A stretch of DNA of 64,000 nt from an uncultured Prevotella sp. (GCA_946188165.1 CAMHTW010000009.1:25996-89995); one strand, 5' to 3'. Shown: positions 34,243 to 43,802, counted from the stretch's first letter. The notes: a model not told the origin generated them from the letters alone. Made by a program: numbers and translations.

Positions 34243-34575
34243 ATGGAAGTATTCAATATCTCTTTACCCACCAGCTGGGATGAATTGAGCAACAAGCAAC
34301 TGCTCATGGTCTATGGACTATTCGCACGTGACTTGTCTGCAGCAGAGGTAAAAACACTCTGCCTCATGAAGTGGAACGGACTGAAGGTGCTTGCTTCATT
34401 GCCTGACAAACGTTTCCTCATCAAGAGAGAAAAAGAGCCGGAAGTGGCTCTAAGTACGAGGCAGATTCAGCAAGCCACCTCAGTCCTTGATTTCCTGGCT
34501 GATAACATCGGACAGTCATTCGTCGGCGTTGTAGCCAAGGCGCTCGATGACAACTACCGTCGATACAACCACTGA
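34243..34575 (+). CDS. Hypothetical protein, 110 residues
   Basis: Starts MEVFNISLPTSWDELSNKQL after a promoter element. It is helical, without signal or membrane segments, and contains QLLMVYGLFARDLSAAEVKT and RQIQQATSVLDFLADN. Similar short hypothetical proteins occur in Bacteroidales, some longer at the C-terminus, so this copy may be shortened; that is from memory. No function assigned. It lies at the right edge of the accessory island. Confidence 0.6.
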   Translation: MEVFNISLPTSWDELSNKQLLMVYGLFARDLSAAEVKTLCLMKWNGLKVLASLPDKRFLIKREKEPEVALSTRQIQQATSVLDFLADNIGQSFVGVVAKALDDNYRRYNH

Positions 34576-34630
34576 AAATGTTCAAATCTTCAATATGTGG
34601 GGTTGTTGATAGTATCATAATCGTTTATTT

Positions 34631-35185
34631 TTAAAACTTATCTATCTTTTTAATCATCTTTGCAGGAACACCACCAACTATGGTATTAGGTTCAACATCT
34701 TTTGTCACCACAGCACCTGCGGCAACGACGGCATTCTTGCCAATGGTTACGCCAGGGCAGATGATGGCACCGATGCATATCCACGCATTCTCTTTTATCG
34801 TCACCTTTCCGAAGTGGAATAGGTTATGCCTGTCGTGCAGGTCGTGATCGACCGTCGTAATCTTAACCTCCGGACCAATCAGCACGTTGTCCTCTATCAC
34901 CACCTGCCCAGGTGAAAGTATGGTAGCACCTTTGTTGATGGTCACATTCTTCCCGATGGTCATCCTGCAACCGCAGTCACAGTAGAACGGAGAGACAATA
35001 GCCACACTGTCGTCTATCTCACACTGGAACAGTTCTTCCAACAAAGCCTTGTAGTCAGGATCTGTAGGTTTCTTCGACGAGATTTTCAGGCATAGTTCAT
35101 GACTCCTTATCATCTCTGCCTCTACGTTGCGCATGCGAGGGTCGTTTTTGTTGCCCAACCCTGTGGCATCTATCATGTCAAACAT
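34631..35185 (-). CDS. Sugar/maltose O-acetyltransferase (left-handed beta helix)
   Basis: 184 residues. N-terminal Mac-type region (about 1-55) and a hexapeptide-repeat helix ending GVTIGKNAVVAAGAVVTKDV and GGVPAKMIKKI. The catalytic His is in TTVDHDLHDR. Transfers acetyl from acetyl-CoA to a sugar or related acceptor in the cytosol; the acceptor cannot be inferred from neighbours. A TAtcTTTG element lies about 100 bases upstream on the minus strand. Confidence 0.88.
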   Translation of the reverse strand: MFDMIDATGLGNKNDPRMRNVEAEMIRSHELCLKISSKKPTDPDYKALLEELFQCEIDDSVAIVSPFYCDCGCRMTIGKNVTINKGATILSPGQVVIEDNVLIGPEVKITTVDHDLHDRHNLFHFGKVTIKENAWICIGAIICPGVTIGKNAVVAAGAVVTKDVEPNTIVGGVPAKMIKKIDKF

Positions 35186-35284
35186 GTTTTATCTTTTGAA
35201 TTCCTTAAACTTTCCTTTCGCCCAAAGCTTCCAATACTTCCAGCCACCAGTTGACCATGTCTAGTAGTATTGCTATTTTGACCG

Positions 35285-35292
35285 CAAAGATA
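35285..35292 (-). promoter_or_regulatory. -7 element upstream of the acetyltransferase gene
   Basis: Minus-strand TAtcTTTG, 99 bases before the ATG at 35185. The long leader contains open text reading WKYWKLWAKGKFKEFKR and ending just before the start, perhaps the tail of a lost gene. Confidence 0.4.
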
Positions 35293-35325
35293 GTGAAAAA
35301 CGGCGAATTATCATCCTTTGTTTAA

Positions 35326-35352
35326 ATAAAAAATGGTAGGATTTCTCCTACC
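35326..35352 (-). terminator. Terminator downstream of tRNA-Lys
   Basis: Minus strand GGTAGGA / TCCTACC, loop of 4, followed by ATTTTTTATTT; 18 bases after the tRNA 3' end. Confidence 0.8.
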
Positions 35353-35370
35353 ACTTAAGTTTTAGCTTTG

Positions 35371-35443
35371 TACACCCGCAGGGGTTCGAACCCTGGACAC
35401 CCTGATTAAGAGTCAGGTGCTCTACCAACTGAGCTACGGGTGC
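35371..35443 (-). tRNA. tRNA-Lys (CUU anticodon)
   Basis: 73 bases on the minus strand. Acceptor GCACCCG pairs with CGGGTGT, the D arm is GCTCAGTTGGTAGAGC, the anticodon arm is CCTGA-CTCTTAA-TCAGG with anticodon CTT, and the T arm is CAGGG-TTCGAAC-CCTG with one flanking base. The CCA end is not encoded in full. Confidence 0.95.
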
Positions 35444-35483
35444 AACTTTTGACTAATCGTCGATTCAATATTTTTGTGGCTTC

Positions 35484-35503
35484 ATTCAGCGCTCTTGCTG
35501 AAT
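35484..35503 (-). other. Hairpin in the tRNA-Lys leader
   Basis: ATTCAGC / GCTGAAT, 7 pairs with a 6-base loop, between the promoter and the tRNA. May matter for 5' processing. Confidence 0.45.
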
Positions 35504-35511
35504 TGCGGGTG

Positions 35512-35543
35512 CAAAGGTACGGACTATTTTTGAAACTGCCAAA
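35512..35543 (-). promoter_or_regulatory. Promoter for tRNA-Lys
   Basis: Minus-strand TTTG (35540-35543), 20-base spacer, TAccTTTG (35512-35519), 68 bases before the mature 5' end. Confidence 0.7.
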
Positions 35544-35667
35544 CTTTTTTGAGACTTTTTTCGAAAAATGACGAAAAAAACTATGAAAGCATGGGTTTAG
35601 AGCAACATTTGCGTGATAAATACAACTATTTTTGGGCTTTATGGGTCAGAAAACGAAATAAAATACT

Positions 35668-35675
35668 TACCTTTG
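35668..35675 (+). promoter_or_regulatory. -7 promoter element for the MATE gene
   Basis: TAccTTTG, 30 bases before the ATG at 35706. Confidence 0.6.
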
Positions 35676-35705
35676 TAGCCCAATTATAATTATTAGTTTG
35701 TTCAC

Positions 35706-37046
35706 ATGTCCGACACGTCACTAAAACGCCAATTGAAGGTGCTTACCATCCCAGTGTTTATTGAGATGGCTCTCGTCATGATGTTGGGTGCCGTGGATAC
35801 GGTGATGCTGAGCCGTTATAGTGACAATAGTGTGGCAGCTGTAGGTTTAGACAATCAGCTGATATCGTTGGTATTCTTGGTGTATCAGTTCTTTTCGATG
35901 GGTGCGGCTATCCTTTGTGCGCAGTATATTGGGGCTGGATTGCGGAAACGACTGGTGCAAGTGGTGGGCATGGCATTGACGGTAAACCTGATGTTGGGCT
36001 TGACGGTTAGTGCGTTGCTGTTCTTTTATGCTGAAGGGTTGTTGCAGCTGATGGGGCTAAGACCTGAACTGATGGGCGACGGACTGGTGTATCTGCGACT
36101 GACGGGTGCGCTATCGTTTTTCCAGGCTCTGTCGCTGACATTCTCGGCATCGCTACGTAGTGCTGATAAGGTGGTGTATCCTATGGTGGTAACGGGTATT
36201 GTGAACGTGCTGAACATCGTAGGCAACTACGCTTTGATATTTGGACACTGGGGGTGTCCGCAACTGGGCGTAGAGGGTGCTGCCATAGCTACAGCTGCCA
36301 GTCGTGCCATTGCCATGGTGTTGTTGGCGATTATCCATTCCAAGAAACACATTCCAAGTTTTCCGCTACACTATTTCCGTCCGATGCCGTGGGGTGAGTT
36401 GCGTAACTTATTTTATATAGGTATACCTGCGATGAGTGAAAACATATCGTACAGTCTGTCGCAGGTGGTCATTACGTTCTTCATTAACCAGATTAGCAAC
36501 GAGGCACTGGCTGCGAGGACGTATTGCTACAACATGATTATGTTCGTGTACTTATTCTGTTTGAGCATTACGCAGGGTGGGGACATACTGGTTGGACATT
36601 TGGTTGGACAGCAACGGCATCAGGCCGCATACATTCTGGGGAACTACTTCTTCAGATGGTCGATGATTATTACGTTGACGGGGTCTGTCGTTTTGGCTTT
36701 GTGCGGGCGCAGTATCCTGAATACGTTTACTGACAATCCGGAGATTATAGCGATGGGTGTGTGGGTACTTGTGGTTGATATTTTCTTGGAGGTAGGTCGT
36801 ACGGCTAACATCTTTGCTGGCAGTACGTTGAGAGCCACGGGCGATACGGTTTATCCGTTTGTGGTAGGTGTCATTTTCCAGTGGAGTATTGCTGTGGGGC
36901 TGAGTTACGTTTTTGGTATTCCGTTGGGTTTTGGCCTTGTTGGCATGTGGGTAGGTTTTGCTCTGGATGAGAACATACGTGGTATAATACTCGTGCGCCG
37001 CTGGCGATCAGGCAAGTGGCGCACGAAAGGGTTCGTAAAGGGATAA
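35706..37046 (+). CDS. MATE-family multidrug efflux transporter
   Basis: 446 residues with twelve predicted membrane helices in two MatE halves. Typical features are the N-terminal LTIPVFIEMALVMMLGAVDT, YSDNSVAAVGLDNQ and the second-half IPAMSENISYSLSQVVITFF. Inner-membrane antiporter using Na+ or H+; cargo unknown. It stands alone: its own promoter upstream and a convergent gene downstream. Confidence 0.9.
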   Translation: MSDTSLKRQLKVLTIPVFIEMALVMMLGAVDTVMLSRYSDNSVAAVGLDNQLISLVFLVYQFFSMGAAILCAQYIGAGLRKRLVQVVGMALTVNLMLGLTVSALLFFYAEGLLQLMGLRPELMGDGLVYLRLTGALSFFQALSLTFSASLRSADKVVYPMVVTGIVNVLNIVGNYALIFGHWGCPQLGVEGAAIATAASRAIAMVLLAIIHSKKHIPSFPLHYFRPMPWGELRNLFYIGIPAMSENISYSLSQVVITFFINQISNEALAARTYCYNMIMFVYLFCLSITQGGDILVGHLVGQQRHQAAYILGNYFFRWSMIITLTGSVVLALCGRSILNTFTDNPEIIAMGVWVLVVDIFLEVGRTANIFAGSTLRATGDTVYPFVVGVIFQWSIAVGLSYVFGIPLGFGLVGMWVGFALDENIRGIILVRRWRSGKWRTKGFVKG

Positions 37047-37077
37047 TCGGAGCGTTATACTCTAATTAGTTTACGTA

Positions 37078-37899
37078 TTACTCATCTGCAATGAAATCTG
37101 AGAGGCTTTCAGCATCCTCGTCGCCAACCTCTTCGATAGCGAAGGTGGTACGATAGTTGTTCTCGTTGATATCATCGTCGTTGGGATCTTCCAATTCTAC
37201 ATCATCCTCATCGGGCTTGTTGTAGTCGTCAACAATCTCAACGTCTGCATCTTCATCTTCTTCTTCGCTTTCGCCGTGATCGTCGAACTTCATACGTGGC
37301 TTGATAGCCTCGGGCTTCACCTTGGCAAAGATGGCTTCGACCCATAGGCCCTTCTCGACCTCAAGTACTTCGTAGCCATCGGCCACCTTCTTGTCGTACA
37401 TGCCGCCTTTCTTGTGCAGACGGTCCTTGGGTAGGGTAGTGGTGGAGATGTCGAAACCAGTCTCGATGATGTCCTGAATAGACTGTGACAGGGAATCCCA
37501 GCCTCCGCCAAAGTTGCGATCAAGCACCTCGATGAGCTTGGCAGCAGAGATGTGACGGATATTCTCGTAAGTGAGGTCGGTAACACGCATGATAGGACGT
37601 TTCTTGATGGCCCATACCATATTGGCGTCATCGCCTAACTTGATGGTACCAACCTTGAAACCTAACTTGGTGTATTTGGCATGAGAAGGCTTATCGTCCT
37701 CCTTCAGTTCTTCTATCTGGAATGCACTACGGATAATGCTGGCGTAGTGACGGAGGTTGTCCTTCAACTCTGAGTCCTTTTCGGCTGCTGATAGCATGCG
37801 GAAGATGTCATTTTCCTGAATATCCCAAACAGAACTCTTGGTAAGAGTCTTCAGACTCAACGCCTTGTTTTCTTTGCTTTCTTTTGTCTCTTTTGTCAT
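37078..37899 (-). CDS. Conserved acidic hypothetical protein
   Basis: 273 residues, not recognised. The first 200 form a mixed alpha/beta region (KLGFKVGTIKLGDDANMVWA, RNFGGGWDSLSQSIQDIIET); the last about 65 are very acidic (runs of Asp/Glu such as ESEEEDEDADVEIVDDYNKP). No signal peptide or membrane segment. The acidic tail suggests binding to a basic partner, but that is only inference. A -7 promoter element lies 31 bases upstream. Confidence 0.75.
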   Translation of the reverse strand: MTKETKESKENKALSLKTLTKSSVWDIQENDIFRMLSAAEKDSELKDNLRHYASIIRSAFQIEELKEDDKPSHAKYTKLGFKVGTIKLGDDANMVWAIKKRPIMRVTDLTYENIRHISAAKLIEVLDRNFGGGWDSLSQSIQDIIETGFDISTTTLPKDRLHKKGGMYDKKVADGYEVLEVEKGLWVEAIFAKVKPEAIKPRMKFDDHGESEEEDEDADVEIVDDYNKPDEDDVELEDPNDDDINENNYRTTFAIEEVGDEDAESLSDFIADE

Positions 37900-37930
37900 A
37901 TTCTTATGAGTAATTTCTTGTTATCGTGTG

Positions 37931-37938
37931 CAAATGTA
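37931..37938 (-). promoter_or_regulatory. -7 promoter element for the acidic protein
   Basis: Minus-strand TAcaTTTG, 31 bases before the ATG at 37899. Confidence 0.5.
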
Positions 37939-37943
37939 CGAAA

Positions 37944-37971
37944 AAAAGTGAAAAGTGAAAAGTGAAAAGTG
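37944..37971 (+). repeat. 7-base tandem repeat, 4 identical units
   Basis: AAAAGTG four times without mismatch. Unlike most arrays it lies between divergent genes. Confidence 0.8.
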
Positions 37972-38012
37972 AAAAATTTATTGTCAGTGGTGATTTTTTA
38001 ATATATTCTTTG

Positions 38013-38020
38013 TAATTTTG
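38013..38020 (+). promoter_or_regulatory. -7 promoter element for rarA
   Basis: TAatTTTG, 9 bases before the ATG at 38030. Confidence 0.55.
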
Positions 38021-38029
38021 CCCCAAAAT

Positions 38030-39304
38030 ATGTCAGAACCATTAGCTGAACGTCTACGTCCGCGTACATTGGATGACTACATAGGACAGAAACATCTGGT
38101 GGGCGAGGGGGCGGTACTGCGCAAGATGATTGACGCAGGCCGTATATCCTCTTTTATATTATGGGGCCCGCCTGGAGTCGGTAAGACAACGCTTGCTCAG
38201 ATTATTGCCAACAAGCTGGAGACACCGTTCTATACGTTATCTGCCGTAACCAGTGGTGTAAAGGACGTGCGAGACGTGATAGAACGGGCGCAGAAGGGAC
38301 GTTTCTTTAACGAGGCTTCACCTATTTTATTTATAGACGAGATTCACCGTTTCTCAAAATCGCAGCAGGACTCGCTGTTGGGTGCTGTTGAGAAAGGTGT
38401 CGTCACACTTATTGGCGCTACGACGGAGAACCCTTCGTTTGAAGTGATACGTCCGTTGCTGTCGCGCTGTCAGTTGTATGTGCTGAAATCGCTGGAAAAA
38501 GACGACCTGTTGCGATTGCTGAACAGAGCTTTGACTCAGGACGTGTTTCTGAAAGAGCAGCATATTGAGTTAAAGGAAACGGGTGCCATGCTGCGTTATA
38601 GTGGTGGTGACGCACGTAAGTTGCTGAATATTCTGGAATTAGTTGTGGAGACTGCGGGCGGTGGTCATGTGGAAATTACTGACGCCTTCGTAGAGCAATG
38701 CCTACAACAGAATCCGTTAGCCTACGACAAGGACGGCGAAATGCACTATGATATCATTTCGGCCTTTATCAAGTCGATTCGAGGTTCAGATCCTGATGCA
38801 GCGCTCTATTGGATGGCACGAATGATAGAGGGTGGGGAAGACCCTCAGTTTATAGCCAGAAGACTGGTGATTTCTGCAGCTGAAGACATTGGACTGGCTA
38901 ATCCTAATGCTCTGCTGTTGGCAAATGCAGCTTTTGATGCTGTGATGAAAATAGGCTGGCCTGAGGGGCGTATTCCGTTGGCGGAATGTGCTGTATATCT
39001 GGCCACGTCGCCCAAGAGCAATTCGGCTTATCTGGGTATTGATGCGGCATTGGGATTAGTTCAAAGGACTGGAAATCAGCCAGTACCGCTGCATCTGCGT
39101 AATGCGCCAACGAAGCTGATGAAAGATTTGGGATATCATGACGGTTATAAGTATCCACACGATTATCCAGGACATTTTACACCTCAGCAGTATATGCCTG
39201 ACACCTTACAGGAAGAGCGATTGTGGCATGGTCAGCACTCGCCAGCAGAAGAAAAACTGTACGAAAGAATGGTTAATTATTGGGGCGAAAGATACAAGAA
39301 GTAA
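38030..39304 (+). CDS. rarA: Replication-associated recombination protein A (AAA+ ATPase)
   Basis: 424 residues from ATG at 38030 (MSEPLAERLRPRTLDDYIGQ); an upstream in-frame TTG overlaps the promoter. Walker A WGPPGVGKTTLAQ, Walker B ILFIDEIHRFSKSQQD, sensor 1 GATTENPSF, arginine finger in LLSRCQLYVLK, then the RarA/MgsA C-terminal tetramerisation domain (YWMARMIEGGEDPQFIARRL). Acts at stalled replication forks. Confidence 0.94.
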   Translation: MSEPLAERLRPRTLDDYIGQKHLVGEGAVLRKMIDAGRISSFILWGPPGVGKTTLAQIIANKLETPFYTLSAVTSGVKDVRDVIERAQKGRFFNEASPILFIDEIHRFSKSQQDSLLGAVEKGVVTLIGATTENPSFEVIRPLLSRCQLYVLKSLEKDDLLRLLNRALTQDVFLKEQHIELKETGAMLRYSGGDARKLLNILELVVETAGGGHVEITDAFVEQCLQQNPLAYDKDGEMHYDIISAFIKSIRGSDPDAALYWMARMIEGGEDPQFIARRLVISAAEDIGLANPNALLLANAAFDAVMKIGWPEGRIPLAECAVYLATSPKSNSAYLGIDAALGLVQRTGNQPVPLHLRNAPTKLMKDLGYHDGYKYPHDYPGHFTPQQYMPDTLQEERLWHGQHSPAEEKLYERMVNYWGERYKK

Positions 39305-39324
39305 GTCGGATGATGTAAGATATT

Positions 39325-39942
39325 ATGGAATATAACGAGATAGTCACGCAGGTGATAGAATTCTTAGGAACTTTTGCTTTTGCCATATCTGGTATCCGTC
39401 ATGCTGCTGCCAAGCATTTTGACTGGTTTGGTGGTTATGTTTGCGGTATTGCCGTCGCCATTGGAGGTGGTACAATTCGTGACGTCATGCTGGGTGCAAC
39501 ACCATTCTGGATGACCAATCCGTTTTATATGATATGTACAGCATTGGCTTTGGTATTTGTCATTATTTTTGCAAAACACATGGAAGGACTGCGAAATACG
39601 TGGTTTGTTTTTGATACTTTAGGATTGGCACTGTTTACCATCGCAGGAATGCAGAAATCGTTGGCTTTCGGACAACCGTATTGGGTGGCAATTATTATGG
39701 GCTGTATTACGGGTTCTGCAGGTGGCGTCATCCGTGATGTTTTACTGAATAATGAGCCAGTCATTTTTCAGCGCGAAATTTATGCAATGGCATCAGTCGC
39801 AGGTGGAATAACATACTGGACGTTAGATTATTATAATTCTCCAATTGAAGTAACAGTTATCGTTACATTCCTTTTAATTTGCCTGATTCGTTTCTTGGCA
39901 GTGCGCTATCATTTGTCATTGCCAATTCTGAAGAGTGAATAA
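39325..39942 (+). CDS. TRIC-type cation channel / UPF0126 family protein
   Basis: 205 residues, seven predicted membrane helices made of two repeats. The signatures GGYVCGIAVAIGGGTIRDVM and ITGSAGGVIRDVLLNNEP are the paired glycine-rich motifs of the YadS/TRIC family, which includes trimeric intracellular cation channel homologues. Inner membrane. It starts 20 bases after rarA, probably co-transcribed. Confidence 0.88.
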   Translation: MEYNEIVTQVIEFLGTFAFAISGIRHAAAKHFDWFGGYVCGIAVAIGGGTIRDVMLGATPFWMTNPFYMICTALALVFVIIFAKHMEGLRNTWFVFDTLGLALFTIAGMQKSLAFGQPYWVAIIMGCITGSAGGVIRDVLLNNEPVIFQREIYAMASVAGGITYWTLDYYNSPIEVTVIVTFLLICLIRFLAVRYHLSLPILKSE

Positions 39943-40109
39943 TTGATTGAGTAAAATCGTGAAATTCTGTTCATTTATAAGTTTCTTTTAAAAACTTGAT
40001 AATAAATAAAACAATATTATCTATTTATCATAATGCCGATTATTCGTAAAATTATGTTTTTGTTTTATTATGGCAAATCGTGGCAAAAATACAATTAAAA
40101 TGAGAATTA

Positions 40110-40141
40110 TTTGGTAGTTTGCTTTTTTTTCAGTAATTTTG
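40110..40141 (+). promoter_or_regulatory. Promoter for the purU-his operon
   Basis: TTTG (40110-40113), 20-base spacer, TAatTTTG (40134-40141); leader of 58 bases. The 167 bases before it are AT-rich without a gene. Confidence 0.65.
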
Positions 40142-40199
40142 CACGACTTTTATAAATAAGTACGTAAACAAGAGCATAGAAATTAAAAATAGACAAAGA

Positions 40200-41063
40200 A
40201 TGAAACAAACCGCAATATTGCTTCTGCACTGTCCTGACCAGCAAGGTATTATTTCGGAAGTGACCCGATTTATCACAGACAACCAAGGAAATATTGTTTA
40301 CCTTGACCAATATGTGGACAAGCAAGACGGCATGTTTTTTATGCGTATAGAATGGGAATTAGAACATTTCTTAATTCCTCGCGAAAAAATCCAGGAATAC
40401 ATTAATACACTGTATGCCCAGCGCTATCAAATGACGTGTAAATTGTATTTTAGTGACAAGCGTCCGAGAATGGCGATTTTTGTGAGTAAAATGAGTCACT
40501 GTCTGTACGACTTGCTGGCACGCTGGAAAGCTGGCGAATGGGATATCGATATTCCGTGTATTGTCTCAAACCATGAGGATTTACGCTATGTAGCCGAGCA
40601 GTTTGGAATTCCTTACTACGTATGGAGCATTAAAAAGGATCATTCGAATAAGGCTGAAGTTGAAGCAGCTGAAATGGAACTGCTTAGAAAAGAGAAAGTT
40701 ACATTTATTGTGTTGGCCCGTTATATGCAGATTATTTCTGACGAAATGATAGCTGCCTATCCGAATCATATCATCAATATCCACCACTCGTTCCTGCCCG
40801 CTTTCGTGGGTGCTAAGCCCTATCATCAGGCATGGGAACGTGGTGTGAAGATAATCGGTGCTACGAGTCACTATGTCACAGCAGAATTGGATGCAGGGCC
40901 TATCATTGAACAGGACGTGACACGTATCAGTCATAAGGATACGCCAGAGAGCTTGGTACTGAAAGGTAAAGATTTGGAGAAAATAGTGCTATCACATGCC
41001 GTCAGCAAGCATATTCAGCGTAAGATACTGACTTTCAAGAATAAAACCATCATTTTTAGCTGA
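40200..41063 (+). CDS. purU: Formyltetrahydrofolate deformylase
   Basis: 287 residues. N-terminal ACT domain (about 5-80; LLHCPDQQGIISEVTRFITD) and a formyltransferase-fold hydrolase with INIHHSFLPAF and GATSHYVTAELDAGPIIEQD, which hold the catalytic Asn/His/Asp set. It releases formate from 10-formyl-THF, balancing one-carbon units with purine and histidine synthesis. Its stop overlaps the hisH start by one base (TGATG), tying it to the his genes. Confidence 0.92.
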   Translation: MKQTAILLLHCPDQQGIISEVTRFITDNQGNIVYLDQYVDKQDGMFFMRIEWELEHFLIPREKIQEYINTLYAQRYQMTCKLYFSDKRPRMAIFVSKMSHCLYDLLARWKAGEWDIDIPCIVSNHEDLRYVAEQFGIPYYVWSIKKDHSNKAEVEAAEMELLRKEKVTFIVLARYMQIISDEMIAAYPNHIINIHHSFLPAFVGAKPYHQAWERGVKIIGATSHYVTAELDAGPIIEQDVTRISHKDTPESLVLKGKDLEKIVLSHAVSKHIQRKILTFKNKTIIFS

Positions 41064-41668
41064 TGAACGTAGCTATCGTAAAATATAATGCAGGAAACAT
41101 CTATTCGGTGGTAAATGCCCTTCGCAGAATGGGCGTTGACCCCCTACTAACTGATGATGCCGAGCAATTACAGAAGGCTGATTGCGTGCTGTTTCCTGGC
41201 CAGGGACACGCTGCTGAGGCAATGGAATACCTGAAAACCAGACGTCTGGACGAGGTAATTCGTAACCTGAAACAGCCTGTCTTCGGTATTTGTGTTGGTC
41301 AGCAGCTGTTATGCAAGCACTCTGAGGAAGGCGATGTTGACTGCATCGGTATTTTTAATGCGGAGGTAAAACGATTCCAGCCTAAGCGACATGAGGATAA
41401 AGTTCCGTGTATGGGGTGGCAGAATCTCTACAACCTAAAGTCACCATTGATGGAAGGACTGGGCGAGAATCCGTATGTTTATTTTGTACATAGCTACTAT
41501 GTGCCCGTTTGCGAAGAGACTATTGCTACGGCAGACTATATCCTGCCCTACTCTGCCTCAATGCATAAAAATAATTTCTACACCTGCCAGTTTCATCCAG
41601 AAAAAAGTGGAAAGGTGGGCGAGAGAATTCTGGAGAATTTTCTCCAATTGACAATTGATAATAGATAA
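41063..41668 (+). CDS. hisH: Imidazole glycerol phosphate synthase, glutaminase subunit
   Basis: 201 residues. Class I glutamine amidotransferase: nucleophile Cys in FGICVGQQLL, and His/Glu in CQFHPEKSG. Supplies ammonia to HisF. Start by TGATG overlap with purU. The last codons run into a heptamer array that reaches the hisA start. Confidence 0.93.
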   Translation: MNVAIVKYNAGNIYSVVNALRRMGVDPLLTDDAEQLQKADCVLFPGQGHAAEAMEYLKTRRLDEVIRNLKQPVFGICVGQQLLCKHSEEGDVDCIGIFNAEVKRFQPKRHEDKVPCMGWQNLYNLKSPLMEGLGENPYVYFVHSYYVPVCEETIATADYILPYSASMHKNNFYTCQFHPEKSGKVGERILENFLQLTIDNR

Positions 41669-41672
41669 TCGA
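41645..41672 (+). repeat. 7-base tandem repeat, 4 units
   Basis: CAATTGA-like units (CAATTGA, CAATTGA, TAATAGA, TAATCGA) cover the end of hisH and the gap to hisA. Confidence 0.7.
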
Positions 41673-41674
41673 CA

Positions 41675-42400
41675 ATGAAGATAGAACTGATACCTGCTAT
41701 AGATATTATCGATGGAAAGTGCGTACGCTTGACCAAGGGCGATTATGACCAAAAGACGGTATATGGCCATCCGCTGGATATGGCTCAAGAATTTGAGCGT
41801 ATCGGTTACCAGCGACTGCACGTCGTTGACTTGGATGGTGCCAAATCAAAGCATATTGTCAATGGTTCAGTACTTAGTCGTATCACGGAAGAGACAAAAT
41901 TGACAGTAGACTTCGGAGGTGGCATCAAGACAGACGAAGATATTGAAGAGGCTTTCCGTTGTGGCGCCACGATGGTTACCATCGGTTCGATAGCTGTCAC
42001 AGAGCCTGAACGCTTTATGGGGTGGCTTGAGAAATATGGTGCTAAACGCATTATCTTAGGGGCTGACGTTCGGAATGGGCGTATCAGCATTAATGGTTGG
42101 AAAGAAGATTCAAGCGAAGACCTCCTACCCTTCCTTAAGAAATATATAGATGCTGGTGTCAGCAAGGTGCTTTGCACGGAGATTTCGAAAGACGGCACCT
42201 TGGCAGGTCCTGCTATCGACCTTTACAAAAAGGTGATGGAGACTTATCCTGAGCTACATCTGATAGCCAGTGGAGGCGTGTCTTCCATGGATGACATCCT
42301 GGCATTGGATGCTGCAGGCATTCCTGCTGTTGTATTTGGCAAGGCCATTTATGAAGGAAAAATTAATCTGCAAGAACTATGGGACTGGCAAAACGCATAA
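41675..42400 (+). CDS. hisA: ProFAR isomerase
   Basis: 241 residues, (beta/alpha)8 barrel. Catalytic Asp in [19 protein letters not shown] and second acid in the [16 protein letters not shown] region; the phosphate-binding [11 protein letters not shown] and GKAIYEGKI follow. Fourth step of the shared late histidine pathway. Overlaps hisF by 22 bases. Confidence 0.95.
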   Translation: MKIELIPAIDIIDGKCVRLTKGDYDQKTVYGHPLDMAQEFERIGYQRLHVVDLDGAKSKHIVNGSVLSRITEETKLTVDFGGGIKTDEDIEEAFRCGATMVTIGSIAVTEPERFMGWLEKYGAKRIILGADVRNGRISINGWKEDSSEDLLPFLKKYIDAGVSKVLCTEISKDGTLAGPAIDLYKKVMETYPELHLIASGGVSSMDDILALDAAGIPAVVFGKAIYEGKINLQELWDWQNA

Positions 42401-43137
42401 TACCCTGTTTGGATGTCAAGGACGGCGAGACCGTTAAAGGCATCAACTTCGTGAATCTGCGAAGTGCTGGTGACCCTGTAGAGTTAGGTAAAGCTTACTC
42501 AGAGCAGGGTGCTGACGAGCTATGTTTCCTTGATATCACTGCTTCGTTTGAAGGTCGTAAGACGTTCACAGAAATGGTAACGAAAGTAGCTCAGACACTG
42601 AATATACCGTTTACGGTTGGTGGTGGCATCAACGAACTGAAGGATGTTGAGCGTCTGCTCTATGCGGGAGCTGATAAGGTAAGTGTGAATAGCGCTGCCA
42701 TACGTCGCCCAGAACTGATAGACGAGATCACCAGCCGTTTTGGTTCCCAGGTTTGTGTCGTTGCCATTGATGCCCGTCTGGATGAAGACGGGTGGCATTG
42801 CTACCTGAAGGGAGGTCGCGAACGTACGGAACGAGGCTTGTTTGAATGGGCTCGTGAGGCGCAGGAACGAGGTGCAGGCGAAATACTTTTCACCTCGATG
42901 AACCATGATGGTACGAAGAACGGTTATGCCAACGAGGCGCTACGCGAATTGGCTGATACACTATCGATACCTATCATCGCCAGTGGTGGCGCGGGAAAGA
43001 AAGAGCATTTCCGTGACGTGTTTACAGAAGGACATGCTGATGCTGCTTTGGCTGCTTCAGTATTCCACTTTGGCGAGATACCCGTTCCAGAACTGAAACA
43101 ATACTTAAGACAAGAAGGAATAAACGTAAGAATATGA
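42379..43137 (+). CDS. hisF: Imidazole glycerol phosphate synthase, cyclase subunit
   Basis: 252 residues, barrel fold related to HisA. Catalytic Asp in [15 protein letters not shown] and in [14 protein letters not shown]; phosphate-binding [12 protein letters not shown] and [12 protein letters not shown]. With HisH it makes imidazole glycerol phosphate and AICAR. Overlaps both neighbours (22 bases with hisA, 4 with hisIE). Confidence 0.95.
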   Translation: MGLAKRIIPCLDVKDGETVKGINFVNLRSAGDPVELGKAYSEQGADELCFLDITASFEGRKTFTEMVTKVAQTLNIPFTVGGGINELKDVERLLYAGADKVSVNSAAIRRPELIDEITSRFGSQVCVVAIDARLDEDGWHCYLKGGRERTERGLFEWAREAQERGAGEILFTSMNHDGTKNGYANEALRELADTLSIPIIASGGAGKKEHFRDVFTEGHADAALAASVFHFGEIPVPELKQYLRQEGINVRI

Positions 43138-43781
43138 AAATAGATTTCGAGAAGATGGGCGGCTTGGTGCCTGCCATCATACAAGATGCGACAACCCGTC
43201 AGGTGCTGATGTTAGGTTTTATGAACGAAGAAGCCTATCAGAAGACGCTTGATACGGGTCATGTGACCTTCTGGAGCCGTACACGTCAGACATTATGGAC
43301 TAAGGGTGAGACGTCAGGGCACTTCTTAAACCTGGTAGACATGAAAGTTGACTGCGACGAAGATACGTTGTTGGTTCGCGTAAATCCAATAGGTCCTACT
43401 TGTCATACTGGGACAGACACCTGCTGGGGCGAGGAAAACGAGGGTAATCCCCTACTCTTCCTTTCTGAATTACAGGCGTTCATCAACAAGCGCAAACAGC
43501 AGATGCCTGAGGGATCGTACACCACAAAACTCTTTAAGGACGGTGTAAACAAGATAGCCCAGAAAGTAGGCGAAGAGGCGTTGGAAACTGTTATTGAGGC
43601 CACTAATGGTATTAAGGAACACTTGGTCTATGAGGCCAGTGACCTGCTCTACCATCTGATTGTTCTTTTAGCAGAAAAGGGCTTGAATATCGAGGATGTG
43701 GCAGAAGAGTTGCATCGTCGCCATGACCCTAACTGGGATAAGCAGCGTCGTGAGGCCAAGGCTGCAGGTACGATGAAGTGA
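43134..43781 (+). CDS. hisIE: Phosphoribosyl-AMP cyclohydrolase / phosphoribosyl-ATP pyrophosphatase
   Basis: 215 residues, fused enzyme. N-terminal HisI (about 1-110) with [20 protein letters not shown], the [13 protein letters not shown] metal motif and [13 protein letters not shown]-terminal HisE with [13 protein letters not shown] and [15 protein letters not shown]. Steps two and three of histidine synthesis. ATGA overlap with hisF. hisG, hisD, hisC and hisB are outside the window. Confidence 0.95.
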   Translation: MKIDFEKMGGLVPAIIQDATTRQVLMLGFMNEEAYQKTLDTGHVTFWSRTRQTLWTKGETSGHFLNLVDMKVDCDEDTLLVRVNPIGPTCHTGTDTCWGEENEGNPLLFLSELQAFINKRKQQMPEGSYTTKLFKDGVNKIAQKVGEEALETVIEATNGIKEHLVYEASDLLYHLIVLLAEKGLNIEDVAEELHRRHDPNWDKQRREAKAAGTMK

Positions 43782-43802
43782 AGAGTGAATAGTGAATAAT
43801 TT
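43775..43802 (+). repeat. 7-base tandem repeat, 4 units
   Basis: GAAGTGA, AGAGTGA, ATAGTGA, ATAATTT at the hisIE stop. Confidence 0.65.

Noticed and set aside
40081..40109. Riboswitch upstream of purU
   Set aside because: The region is AT-rich with only weak short stems; no known riboswitch core was recognised.
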